Of a stretch of DNA of 64,000 nt, positions 1 through 6,846 are shown in pieces. The translations under genes and the position numbers were made by a program. Origin of the DNA: UMGS1994 sp944386155 (GTDB taxonomy: Bacteria > Bacillota > Clostridia > TANB77 > CAG-508); contig OZ006973.1 in the NCBI GenBank assembly GCA_963931085.1, positions 1,488,001 to 1,552,000 on the forward strand. The letters are read 5' to 3'. Positions within the stretch are counted from its first letter, which is position 1. Each line of letters starts with the position of its first letter. A model generated the notes under the pieces. It was not told the DNA's origin and did no database searches. It saw nothing but the letters and a program-made list of their open reading frames with translations.

Positions 1-250
1 TTTTTAGTTTTTCTATTTCTTTATTTTTCTTTTCTATCTCTGCAGACTTCTCTGCAATAATCTTATCTTTCTCTGCAGAATCTGCAGAGTATTTATTTAA
101 CATATTTAAGACTGTTTTATACATATATCTTTGTTTTCTTAAATATGCCGCTTCTTCATTAAAGTTATTGTCATCACAAATATCTGCATTTTCACTGCAA
201 CTTTCAATTTGTTTTTTAAAATATTCTATAACTTCTTGTTCTTTTGTCAT
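1..250 (-). CDS. prophage coiled-coil protein, 3' end outside window
   Basis: The reading frame is open from ATG at 250 to the window edge, so only the first 83 codons are visible. The product is hydrophilic and Lys/Glu-rich with a heptad-like C-terminal stretch (repeated S-A-E-K elements) typical of a coiled coil. The start overlaps the stop of the upstream gene by 4 bases, as in the rest of this minus-strand phage operon. I do not recognise a family; a phage accessory role is inferred only from context. Confidence 0.6.
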   Translation of the reverse strand, partial: MTKEQEVIEYFKKQIESCSENADICDDNNFNEEAAYLRKQRYMYKTVLNMLNKYSADSAEKDKIIAEKSAEIEKKNKEIEKLK

Positions 251-513
251 AATATTTCTATCACCTTCCCTTTTTCTAAAATAACAATCGCATTACAATC
301 ACAAAATTTGTGTTTTATTTCTATAATCATATTCTTTATTTGATATTCTTTATCTGTACCAATTTTTATATCAGTTTTAAAATGCCATATTCCTTTTTTA
401 GTTGGGTACATTTCATTTTTATATATTGGTATTACATCTAATATTATTTCTTCTGTTATTGACAAATTAATACTCCTTCTTTTTCTCAAACTATCCATAT
501 TATTTGTCCTCAC
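247..513 (-). CDS. small prophage protein, unknown
   Basis: 88 residues, no recognised domain. The middle has alternating hydrophobic and charged residues suggesting beta strands (IKIGTDKEYQIKNMIIEIKH), then a C-D-C-N motif. It overlaps both neighbours by a few bases, consistent with translational coupling in the phage early operon. Function unknown. Confidence 0.6.
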   Translation of the reverse strand: MRTNNMDSLRKRRSINLSITEEIILDVIPIYKNEMYPTKKGIWHFKTDIKIGTDKEYQIKNMIIEIKHKFCDCNAIVILEKGKVIEIL

Positions 514-1015
514 TTTCTTGTAATAATTCTCGTAAAGTTACTATATCTCTTTCTATCAACGATTTTTCTTTGTATAAATCGCTTAAATATTCTTCACAAA
601 TATCTCCTAATTTTTCTTCTTTTATTATTTTTTCTTCTATTTCTCTAATCATATTAGAATTTTCATTTATTTTATATTTTATTTTTTGTTTTGGTATATA
701 ATTTAAATTAATAGTTATTGGTGTAAAGATATGTGTTTTATCATATTCTAATTGTTCTTTTAGTCCTTTTATCTTTTTTCTTAATTCTTCATTTTTTTGT
801 TTTTGTTTTGTATATTCTTGTATTATTCGTTCTATTGCTTTTATTGTTTTATCTATATTTATTGTTTTATTTATATCTGGAATCCAACCATGATCTTTTA
901 AAAATTTAAACAAATATTTTATTTTTTCTATTTCATTTATATCTTCATCTATGTCGCTACCATTTACTTTTAAATTTCTAGTAGCTTCTAATTCTTCATT
1001 ATCTAAATCACTCAT
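500..1015 (-). CDS. prophage coiled-coil protein, unknown
   Basis: 171 residues, strongly charged and largely helical. The last third (from a P-K-Q-K-I-K element to the C terminus) resembles the C-terminal half of the 1400-1717 product, which has S-K-Q-K-V-K followed by a similar Glu/Lys helix ending in R-x-L-L-x-E. This suggests a shared module in two phage proteins. Stop and start overlap the neighbouring genes by 14 and 1 bases. Function not assigned. Confidence 0.6.
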   Translation of the reverse strand: MSDLDNEELEATRNLKVNGSDIDEDINEIEKIKYLFKFLKDHGWIPDINKTINIDKTIKAIERIIQEYTKQKQKNEELRKKIKGLKEQLEYDKTHIFTPITINLNYIPKQKIKYKINENSNMIREIEEKIIKEEKLGDICEEYLSDLYKEKSLIERDIVTLRELLQESEDK

Positions 1016-1218
1016 TATATATTTAACTCCCTTCTCATTAAAATAAAATTAGTAACTAAAACATTTTTATAATTTTTTGTTTCTTTTATATATTTTTCTA
1101 TTTCTCTAATAATTTCTATACAATCTATTTTTGTATTTATCTCAAAAGTATCACTCATTATATAATTCTTATTATCTTTTTTTACTTCATACACTATAAA
1201 ATATATATATTTAAACAT
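1015..1218 (-). CDS. small prophage protein, unknown
   Basis: 67 residues with no recognised motif. It starts with aromatic/hydrophobic residues (M-F-K-Y-I-Y-F-I-V-Y-E-V) likely to form a beta strand rather than a membrane helix. AGGAG lies upstream of its ATG. It is kept because it fits tightly in the operon and is coupled to the next gene. Confidence 0.5.
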   Translation of the reverse strand: MFKYIYFIVYEVKKDNKNYIMSDTFEINTKIDCIEIIREIEKYIKETKNYKNVLVTNFILMRRELNI

Positions 1219-1230
1219 TGTTTTTTTCTC

Positions 1231-1398
1231 CTATTTATCTTCTATTATTTTTAATCCTTTAAATTTAGCTACTTGCAATTCCTCTTTAGTTATCCATTTT
1301 TGCCATTTTCCACAATTTCCACAATATAATCCTCTTCTATTTCCTTGTATTTCTACAAATAATTTATTACTTCCACATTTTTTACATGTACTCAACAT
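1231..1398 (-). CDS. small zinc-ribbon protein of prophage
   Basis: 55 residues. Two knuckles, C-x2-C (C-K-K-C) near residue 5 and C-x2-C (C-G-N-C) near residue 31, give a four-Cys zinc ribbon that fills most of the protein. Such mini zinc ribbons are common in phage early operons and probably bind nucleic acid or a partner protein. The specific role is unknown. GGAGG sits just upstream of the ATG. Confidence 0.6.
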   Translation of the reverse strand: MLSTCKKCGSNKLFVEIQGNRRGLYCGNCGKWQKWITKEELQVAKFKGLKIIEDK

Positions 1399-1399
1399 A

Positions 1400-1717
1400 T
1401 TATTTATCCTCCAATAATTCTTTTAACTCATTTTTTCTAATTAATAATTTTCTTTTCGCTTTTTCCATATCATTTTTATATTCTTCAATATCATTGTCAT
1501 CATATTCGCATTCTAAAATTGCAATATCTAATTCTTCTATCTTATCTTTTACTTTTTGTTTTGATATATAGCTATCTTCATTAATCATATTTAATAAAAA
1601 ATCTAAATCTGTTGTGCTCACTATACAATTGTCATATTTTATCTCTCCAGCTAGATTTTTTCTTTGATCCACTAACTTAGTTAATCTATTTATTATTTCT
1701 TTTCTTACTTCACTCAT
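1400..1717 (-). CDS. prophage helical protein, unknown
   Basis: 105 residues, mostly helical, with a Lys/Glu-rich C-terminal coiled coil that resembles the C terminus of the 500-1015 product. Starts at ATG 1717, overlapping the stop of the preceding short gene by 8 bases. No known enzymatic motif. Confidence 0.6.
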   Translation of the reverse strand: MSEVRKEIINRLTKLVDQRKNLAGEIKYDNCIVSTTDLDFLLNMINEDSYISKQKVKDKIEELDIAILECEYDDNDIEEYKNDMEKAKRKLLIRKNELKELLEDK

Positions 1718-1850
1718 CTTTTGCTCTCCTTTCCTCTATAACTTTCTCATAATCTATGTAAAACTTATTTATCTTTCTAAATATCTTATAACTCACTACA
1801 ATATCTGCTATAAATAAGAGTATTAATATTAATCTAATTACTGTTCCCAT
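1710..1850 (-). CDS. 46-residue membrane peptide of prophage
   Basis: One N-terminal hydrophobic helix (residues about 4-20, Leu/Ile-rich) followed by a basic/acidic tail, the shape of a small inner-membrane phage protein. The stop overlaps the next start (ATGAGTGA), implying coupling. GGAG lies upstream of ATG 1850. Real but function unknown. Confidence 0.5.
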   Translation of the reverse strand: MGTVIRLILILLFIADIVVSYKIFRKINKFYIDYEKVIEERRAKDE

Positions 1851-1862
1851 AACATTCTCCTT

Positions 1863-2105
1863 TTAATCTATCCTTGGTATATGTTTATCCATCAGTTCTT
1901 CGTTCTGTATTTTTAAATTCTCTTTTTCATAATTAGTTTCACTCCATTTTTTAAAATACTTTCTATATTCTTCATAGAATCTTGTATTGCTTTTATTTAA
2001 TCTATCAACTTCATCTTCTAAGTATTTTACATACGAGTAAACAGACATTATATTAATCGATTCTATAATCACTAAAATAGCTAATATTAAAATTAATGTT
2101 TCCAT
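1863..2105 (-). CDS. small membrane-anchored coiled-coil protein of prophage
   Basis: 80 residues: a hydrophobic helix at residues 3-24, then a charged coiled coil containing E-D-E-V-D-R-L-N. The topology resembles small phage membrane-anchor proteins. AAGGGG precedes the ATG. No family assigned. Confidence 0.55.
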   Translation of the reverse strand: METLILILAILVIIESINIMSVYSYVKYLEDEVDRLNKSNTRFYEEYRKYFKKWSETNYEKENLKIQNEELMDKHIPRID

Positions 2106-2112
2106 TTATTTA

Positions 2113-2334
2113 TCAACCCCTTCTATATCTTTTCTCTATTCCTTCAGGTGTTATCTCGTAAACTGCTACGTTTTTTCCTGTATAATTACATTTCTTTTTA
2201 TCTACCGACTTAACTAACCCCATTTTCTCTAACTCAGTTAATCTTGGAGCTGTGTAGTTCCTTTCTGTACTTGGAATTAATCCTAATTCGTATAACTCAA
2301 CTGCAATTTCTTTTGCTGTTTTAGGTCCGCTCAT
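2113..2334 (-). CDS. winged-helix-like DNA-binding protein of prophage
   Basis: 73 residues that read as one winged helix: K-T-A-K-E-I-A (first helix of the HTH), R-L-T-E-L-E-K-M-G-L-V (recognition helix and turn), then a two-strand wing ending V-Y-E-I-T-P-E-G. This order matches MarR/ArsR-like winged helices. Likely a phage transcription factor; the target cannot be deduced. Its ATG overlaps the stop of the 2331-2420 gene. Confidence 0.6.
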   Translation of the reverse strand: MSGPKTAKEIAVELYELGLIPSTERNYTAPRLTELEKMGLVKSVDKKKCNYTGKNVAVYEITPEGIEKRYRRG

Positions 2335-2420
2335 AAACTATCTAGTATTTCTTCATATCTCTTTTTTCTTTTAGGTTTTATATCTTCAAAACTCATCTGT
2401 CTCGTCATTACTGTAATCAT
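2331..2420 (-). CDS. 29-residue prophage peptide
   Basis: Short ORF with a good ribosome-binding site (GAGGTGAT) before ATG 2420 and an ATGA stop/start overlap with the winged-helix gene. The product is basic in the middle (K-P-K-R-K-K-R). It could be a coupling leader or a genuine micro-protein. Confidence 0.4.
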   Translation of the reverse strand: MITVMTRQMSFEDIKPKRKKRYEEILDSL

Positions 2421-2425
2421 ATCTA

Positions 2426-2821
2426 TCACCTCACAATTCCAACTTGTAGAACAGAAGGATAAGCTAAATAGTTGTTTCCGTTCTTACAAGTGCATCTGCA
2501 AGCATATTCGTATTCTTGCATTGTGTTTGGATCTTTTTTCTTATACAAAATAAATCCTTTTGAATTACATTTGCTGCACTCTACTTCTTCCACTTCTTCT
2601 CTAGTTTTAATAATCATTAACTCATTGTTAATCTCTAAAATATCTGCTACTTTAGGTAAAAACTTTTTATCTCTGATACACTTAGCAATTATCTGTTTAT
2701 ACCTATCGATGCTTAAATTCTTCAATTCTTCAAACATGATTTTTGATTGCTCTATCGTGTATTCTTTTTCAAAATACTTTTCTAGTCTGCTTGTTGCTTC
2801 AATAAATTCACCATTTGTCAT
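2426..2821 (-). CDS. helicase-loader-like phage replication protein with zinc knuckle
   Basis: 131 residues. Residues 1-70 form a helical domain like the N-terminal region of phage helicase loader/inhibitor proteins of the G39P type (E-A-T-x-R-L-E-x-Y-F, then K-x-L-P-x-V-A-D-I-L). The C-terminal half has C-x2-C (C-S-K-C) and C-x-C-x-C (C-R-C-T-C), probably a zinc site. It directly follows the DnaD-like gene with a 14-base overlap, the usual pairing in Bacillota phage replication modules. Loader function is inferred. Confidence 0.6.
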   Translation of the reverse strand: MTNGEFIEATSRLEKYFEKEYTIEQSKIMFEELKNLSIDRYKQIIAKCIRDKKFLPKVADILEINNELMIIKTREEVEEVECSKCNSKGFILYKKKDPNTMQEYEYACRCTCKNGNNYLAYPSVLQVGIVR

Positions 2822-3524
2822 TTTTCAAAGCCTCCTCTAATTCCTTAGTTTTTCTAGCTATAATTTCTTCTTCAGTTTCTTGTTTTTCATCTTTTTGCCT
2901 AAAAACCAAATCCTCGTTTTCTGCTTCAATAACCGTCTTAATTCCTTTTTTTCTCCAATTATTTAAAATACCTTTGATGTATTGTATAGTTCTGACGTTT
3001 GCTTCTACAGACTTTTTCATAGCTAGAATTATTAAGTCACTCGACATTTCTTCAGCATAACTTGATAATATTTCTAGTCCAAAAGGTGTAATAGCACCAA
3101 TATTGTCATTATAAAAATCAATGATTTCTTGTAAGCCGTCAACACAACTGTCGCTTACTTCTTCATTAGCATTATCATTTACATCTACATTATCATCTAC
3201 ATCTTCATCTACATTATCATCAAGGTATTGATTAGGTTTTTGCTGGGTTTTATTTAGGTTATTATTAGGTTTCTCTTTGATTTTTGGTCTACCTCCTTTT
3301 TTACCATTTTCAACACTTGCTTCATATCTCTTCTGCGAGCTGTCTATATTTGGTTTTATAAGTATAAACATTGCTTCTGCTATAGGAGATAAATTAGTTG
3401 GTTCTATATTTTCTAAAGAATAAGAAAGAATAGCATTATAAATTTCTAATTGATATTCTTCAGGTATCTTTTTAATTGCATCATAATAACTTTTATAGAA
3501 TACAAAACTATCCTTCTTTGCCAT
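2808..3524 (-). CDS. DnaD-like phage replication initiation protein
   Basis: 238 residues. Residues 1-75 resemble the DUF6291-type N-terminal region found in phage replisome organisers (F-V-F-Y-x-S-Y-Y-D-A-I; P-I-A-E-A-M-F). An Asn/Asp-rich linker follows (about 80-125; a run of D-D-N-V-D repeats). Residues 128-195 form a DnaD/DnaB_2 domain with the Y-I-x-G-I-L-x-N-W signature (Y-I-K-G-I-L-N-N-W). DnaD domains bind DNA and load the replicative helicase. The helicase-loader-like gene lies downstream. Good confidence in the family. Confidence 0.8.
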   Translation of the reverse strand: MAKKDSFVFYKSYYDAIKKIPEEYQLEIYNAILSYSLENIEPTNLSPIAEAMFILIKPNIDSSQKRYEASVENGKKGGRPKIKEKPNNNLNKTQQKPNQYLDDNVDEDVDDNVDVNDNANEEVSDSCVDGLQEIIDFYNDNIGAITPFGLEILSSYAEEMSSDLIILAMKKSVEANVRTIQYIKGILNNWRKKGIKTVIEAENEDLVFRQKDEKQETEEEIIARKTKELEEALKNDKW

Positions 3525-3536
3525 TTCTTTCTCCTC

Positions 3537-3902
3537 TCACTTAAAAATTTCTTTAAAATTTAAATTCGGATATTCTTTTTCAAATATCTTTTCTGCATAA
3601 CTTTCTAAGTAATCATTTTTTTCTATGTTTATTTTCACTTCTGAGTGACATTTTCGACATAAGTAATATACTAATCCATATCTCATACTTATTTGTCTGT
3701 TACGTCCTCCTAGTGCTTCATGTTGATCTGTTTTTATGTTTGATCTATGACATAAAAAACATTTATTTTTATCATCTTGTAAAATACTAAATCTTTCTCT
3801 TTCTTTTTTAGCTAACTTCTTGCTTTTCTTTTTTATTTGAGTTTTAGTTTTAACTTTTGATGAAGGTTTAGGAAAAGCAAAACTTGAATAATCTATTGAC
3901 AT
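3537..3902 (-). CDS. HNH-type/NinG-like phage recombination protein
   Basis: 121 residues. A basic N terminus (K-K-x-K-K-L-A-K-K-E-R-E-R) precedes C-x2-C (C-F-L-C), D-x-H-E at about 70 and C-x2-C-H (C-R-K-C-H), the layout of small HNH-like/NinG-like phage proteins that bind zinc and nick or process DNA. It follows a NinB-like gene with a 10-base overlap; ninB/ninG neighbours are common in phage recombination modules. Nuclease activity is inferred. Confidence 0.65.
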   Translation of the reverse strand: MSIDYSSFAFPKPSSKVKTKTQIKKKSKKLAKKERERFSILQDDKNKCFLCHRSNIKTDQHEALGGRNRQISMRYGLVYYLCRKCHSEVKINIEKNDYLESYAEKIFEKEYPNLNFKEIFK

Positions 3903-4357
3903 TTTTTATCCCATTCCTTTAATAAGCTTTCTATTTCTTGTTTTGATTTAGTTTCTATACCTAAATTTCTACAGTTTTCTATTATTACATTTACTAATCT
4001 ATTCATTTCTACTTGTGTATAAACGCTAGATCCGTGATAACACATCACATTAGTAAATCCTTCTAGTTTGCTTGGTTGAGTATCACATACCCAACCAATT
4101 CCATTAGATTGCCATATTCTAATCCACTCATCTACTGCTTCTGTCTTAATTGGAACTATAGTATAAGCACCAACTGTTTTAATTGCATCTCTGTATATTT
4201 CTTCTTTAGTAATTGAAATATCTTGAGTTGATAATTTTTCTGCAATTTCTTGTATTAAGACCCACATATAAGCATTACAGTCTAAGCTTCTTTTTTTACT
4301 ATATTTCTTAAGCTCTATATTCAATTTTCCGTCATTTTTTAATCCTTTCTCTTGCAC
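3893..4357 (-). CDS. NinB-like phage recombination protein
   Basis: 154 residues matching the NinB pattern: K-R-S-L-D-C-N-A-Y-M-W-V-L near residue 20-32, T-K-E-E-I-Y-R-D-A-I, the central V-D-E-W-I-R-I-W-Q-S-N-G-I-G-W, and Y-H-G-S-S-V-Y-T near 110. In lambda NinB (Orf) binds single-stranded DNA and helps RecA-type loading; here the same role in phage recombination is inferred. Full length for the family. Confidence 0.8.
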   Translation of the reverse strand: MQEKGLKNDGKLNIELKKYSKKRSLDCNAYMWVLIQEIAEKLSTQDISITKEEIYRDAIKTVGAYTIVPIKTEAVDEWIRIWQSNGIGWVCDTQPSKLEGFTNVMCYHGSSVYTQVEMNRLVNVIIENCRNLGIETKSKQEIESLLKEWDKKCQ

Positions 4358-4417
4358 TCTCTACTTCTTTATGCTAAAATATAAATAGAGAGTGAATTTA
4401 TATAATGATTTATTTTC

Positions 4418-4654
4418 TTATTTGATACGTTTCAACTTGGATTTTAGGAACGTATCTTTTTTATGTTTATTAGTTCTTTTATAACTGTGTTTTCCAGTTT
4501 TATATCCACATTCTCTTAACAATTCTGCATATACAAAGTTGTAAATACTAAATTTAGTTAATCTGTAAACGATTCCTTGAATAAGTATCATTGTTATAAA
4601 AACTGTTATTAAATACATAACTACTACTAAATACATTTGTGCTAATTGATACAT
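4418..4654 (-). CDS. small membrane protein of prophage
   Basis: 78 residues: a long hydrophobic segment at about 5-30, then a strongly basic tail (many Lys/Arg). The region 4358-4417 between it and the NinB-like gene contains a short palindrome-like CACTCTCTA/TAGAGAGTG pair. No family recognised. Confidence 0.45.
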   Translation of the reverse strand: MYQLAQMYLVVVMYLITVFITMILIQGIVYRLTKFSIYNFVYAELLRECGYKTGKHSYKRTNKHKKDTFLKSKLKRIK

Positions 4655-4668
4655 AATTTCTCACCTCC

Positions 4669-4872
4669 TTATCTATAAATCTGTTCCATAATTCTATAGA
4701 ACTCATCTTTGTCTATTCTTATTCCTGCTGTACCAATTTTCTTTTTGCAACTTTCCATTTCTGGTCTTTTTAAAATTTTATAAATTTGTTGAACTGTACA
4801 TCCTAACTCTTCAGCTAGTTCTTTAACTGTCACAAATTTAGTTCTTCTTCTACTACAAATGTTCGTTGCCAT
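4669..4872 (-). CDS. HTH excisionase/MerR-like DNA-binding protein
   Basis: 67 residues with an N-terminal helix-turn-helix (F-V-T-V-K-E-L-A-E-E-L-G-C-T-V-Q-Q-I-Y), the pattern of phage excisionase or small MerR-type regulators. A strong ribosome-binding site (AAAGGAG) precedes the ATG. It is the first gene of the minus-strand early operon and is divergent from the gene at 4941, so it could regulate the shared intergenic region. Confidence 0.65.
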   Translation of the reverse strand: MATNICSRRRTKFVTVKELAEELGCTVQQIYKILKRPEMESCKKKIGTAGIRIDKDEFYRIMEQIYR

Positions 4873-4940
4873 GTCAAACTCCTTTCTTTACATATTTTGT
4901 TATTTCTTATATAATCAGTTCGAAAGAGAGGTGAAATGTA

Positions 4941-5516
4941 ATGAATCCCTTAAATAGTTTTAAAAGGCAAATGATAGATTTTCAAATTTACCGTAATTCT
5001 GCTCTAATAGATACAGTTAAAGGTCTAAAAAACACAGGAAAAGGTAGTAATAAAAAATTTATTGGCTTTTTTCCTGATGTCGATATCCAAATAGGCGATT
5101 TTTTAATGATACCAAATACTAGCGTTAAATATTCTATTATCGATGTTGATACATCTACATATATGGGAGAAATTTATCAGTTAAAAGCATATTATCAAAC
5201 TGCTCCTGCCGAAGCTAAACAACCTTCTGTAACTTTTAATGTAAACAGTTCTCCAAATTCTATATTTGGTACGCAAGCATCAGCTATTATAAATAATCCA
5301 TCTTTTAGTCTTAATGACCTTGATAGCTTAATTGAAAGTAATGGTGGTGTTGATAAAAAAGAACTTTATCAATTATCATCACAACTTCAAGAGCTTTTAG
5401 AAAAAGATGAGTTTCATAAAAGCAAATTGTCAAAATTTAGTGATTTAATAGCTAAGCATTCATGGTTACCTTTGGCTATTGCTCAAGTTATTTCCGCTTA
5501 TTTGCAATCACATTAA
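4941..5516 (+). CDS. prophage protein of unknown function with C-terminal hydrophobic segment
   Basis: 191 residues, plus strand, transcribed away from the early operon. Residues 1-95 look beta-rich; 100-150 contain Ser/Asn-rich linkers; the end (about 165-190) is a short hydrophobic helix (H-S-W-L-P-L-A-I-A-Q-V-I) that could insert into the membrane. A TATAAT box at about 4909 and AGAGGTG precede ATG 4941, and a UUCG terminator follows at once, so it is a single-gene unit. This is the place where lysogenic conversion or exclusion genes often sit; no domain supports a specific role. Confidence 0.6.
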   Translation: MNPLNSFKRQMIDFQIYRNSALIDTVKGLKNTGKGSNKKFIGFFPDVDIQIGDFLMIPNTSVKYSIIDVDTSTYMGEIYQLKAYYQTAPAEAKQPSVTFNVNSSPNSIFGTQASAIINNPSFSLNDLDSLIESNGGVDKKELYQLSSQLQELLEKDEFHKSKLSKFSDLIAKHSWLPLAIAQVISAYLQSH

Positions 5517-5628
5517 CCACTGGTGCTTCGGCACCTTCTTTTTTTATTTCGAACGAGCCTTCTATATAAACTTCAATATCATTAGCTTTTATATTTGTTA
5601 CATTGTCATTAATTACTATTTCTATCAT
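5488..5628 (-). CDS. possible 46-residue prophage protein
   Basis: ATG at 5628 is preceded by GAGGTGAG and the frame runs 46 codons, with beta-strand-like N terminus (M-I-E-I-V-I-N-D-N-V-T). Its 3' part overlaps, antisense, the end of the 4941-5516 gene and its terminator, so it may be shorter or not real. It lies downstream of the Cro-like gene on the same strand. Confidence 0.4.
   Translation of the reverse strand: MIEIVINDNVTNIKANDIEVYIEGSFEIKKEGAEAPVVNVIANKRK
5517..5546 (+). terminator. rho-independent terminator with UUCG tetraloop
   Basis: GGTGC-TTCG-GCACC (5522-5535) is a perfect 5-bp stem closed by a UUCG loop and followed by a T-rich run. It lies directly after the stop of the 4941-5516 gene. 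Confidence 0.8.
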
Positions 5629-5643
5629 TTTCTCACCTCGTTT

Positions 5644-5874
5644 TTATATCTTACACTCTTGATTATCCTCACAAGATAACTCGTTTTCAAAAAAAATTTC
5701 TTCTATTGGCATATTAAACATATCTGCTATTATTTTTCCTTCTTCTAATGTAAAAGGAACTGAACCCGTTTCTTTTTTATAATATGCCCCTTCTGTTTTA
5801 AGTCCTAACTTTTCAGCTAGTTCTTTAGCTTTTACATTTTTTTCTTGTCTTATTTTTCTTAACTTTTCAAACAT
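5644..5874 (-). CDS. XRE-family Cro-like regulator
   Basis: 76 residues; residues 1-60 form a phage-type helix-turn-helix (F-E-K-L-R-K-I-R-Q-E-K-N, then A-K-E-L-A-E-K-L-G-L at the recognition region). Divergent from the repressor gene at 6033, with operator-like repeats between them, so it is the likely Cro/antirepressor side of the lysogeny switch. GGAGGTG lies upstream of the ATG. Confidence 0.75.
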   Translation of the reverse strand: MFEKLRKIRQEKNVKAKELAEKLGLKTEGAYYKKETGSVPFTLEEGKIIADMFNMPIEEIFFENELSCEDNQECKI

Positions 5875-5880
5875 TGTTTC

Positions 5881-6017
5881 ACCTCCTTTTATCTTGTTGA
5901 GATAATATTATCATTATTGTTTTTGTCTTGTCAAGATATTTTTAAAAACTTTTTTATTTTTTTATCTAAATAGGAAATTATGTTTACTTTCCTGTCAAGA
6001 TAGTTTATAATACTTTT
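5881..6017. promoter_or_regulatory. prophage immunity control region
   Basis: Between the divergent XRE genes are three related sites: 5891-5903 (ATCTTGTTGAGAT), 5926-5936 (TCTTGTCAAGA, a perfect palindrome around the central T) and 5991-6000 (CCTGTCAAGA). The third overlaps the spacer of a promoter for the rightward repressor gene (TTTACT 5983-5988, 17 bp, TATAAT 6006-6011). They are probably repressor/Cro operators. Repeats are seen; binding is inferred. Confidence 0.65.
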
Positions 6018-6032
6018 AAGGAGTTGATTATC

Positions 6033-6371
6033 TTGAACAGAATAAAAAAATTAAGAAATGAGAAAAATATAAATCAAGATGTATTAGCAAAGTTATTAGG
6101 ATTAGAAATAGCTGGAATAAGTAAACTAGAAACTGGTAGAGTTCCTTTAAAAGATGAATATATTATAAAGCTCGCTGAATATTTTGATGTAAGTACAGAT
6201 TATCTTCTAGGAAAATCAGATATTCGTAATCCTGAAGACTTTAATAATGATGATTTACACATTGCCTTATCTAAAGAAGATAAAGGTGTTATTAGTGACG
6301 AATTAAAAAATAAGATTACTGAATATGCTAAATTCGTTATAGAACAAGAGAAAAATAAAAAGGATAAATAA
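6033..6371 (+). CDS. CI-like XRE repressor of prophage
   Basis: Residues 1-60 form an XRE helix-turn-helix (R-I-K-K-L-R-N-E-K-N-I-N-Q, then S-K-L-E-T-G-R); the rest is short and charged without a peptidase domain. The TTG at 6033 is chosen because AAGGAG (6018-6023) lies 9 bases upstream; an in-frame TTG at 6024 abuts the ribosome-binding site. Followed within 3 bases by an ImmA-like gene, the ImmR/ImmA arrangement of ICEBs1-like elements in which the peptidase inactivates the repressor. Confidence 0.8.
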   Translation: MNRIKKLRNEKNINQDVLAKLLGLEIAGISKLETGRVPLKDEYIIKLAEYFDVSTDYLLGKSDIRNPEDFNNDDLHIALSKEDKGVISDELKNKITEYAKFVIEQEKNKKDK

Positions 6372-6373
6372 AT

Positions 6374-6785
6374 ATGAATTTAATTAAATTATATGATTTA
6401 GCCGAAAAAGAAAATATAAATATATATGATTGCCCTGTTGCTGATATAGAAGGTATATTTTTAAATTATAAAAACATAAAAGCAATAGGATTAAATTATA
6501 ATAAGATAAAAACACAATCTAAAGAAAAGTGTGTATTAGCTGAAGAACTTGCACATTACTATTGCGATGCTACATATAAAATTGATTCTGATTTTCAATT
6601 AATCTCCAAGCAAGAATATAGAGCAAAAAAGTGGTGTATCAATACACTAATTCCTTTTGAGAATCTTCAAAGAGCAATTTTTAATCGGATACAATACGAT
6701 TTATAGTCTTGCTGATTATTTTGATGTTACAGATGATTTTATGCAAGATTGTATAAACTATTATTCTAATTCTTATTTATACTAA
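6374..6785 (+). CDS. ImmA/IrrE-like metallopeptidase, read through a CGGA +1 site
   Basis: The zero frame runs 104 codons and stops at 6706. The +1 frame continues with Y-S-L-A-D-Y-F-D-V-T, the conserved ImmA tail, to TAA 6783-6785. The switch lies at AAT-CGGA (CGGA 6686-6689): dropping the C gives N-G-Y-N and a 136-residue protein of usual length. The zinc site is degenerate for the family: A-E-E-L-A-H-Y (HExxH would be expected; E-E-L-A-H is seen), so catalysis is uncertain. Its expected role is to cleave the upstream repressor. It is one of six genes in the window with this CGGN break. Confidence 0.7.
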
Positions 6786-6846
6786 TGATAAAGTAGTTTT
6801 TAAGGACTACTTATATTTTTATTCTATATAGCGAACGGAGGTTTGT

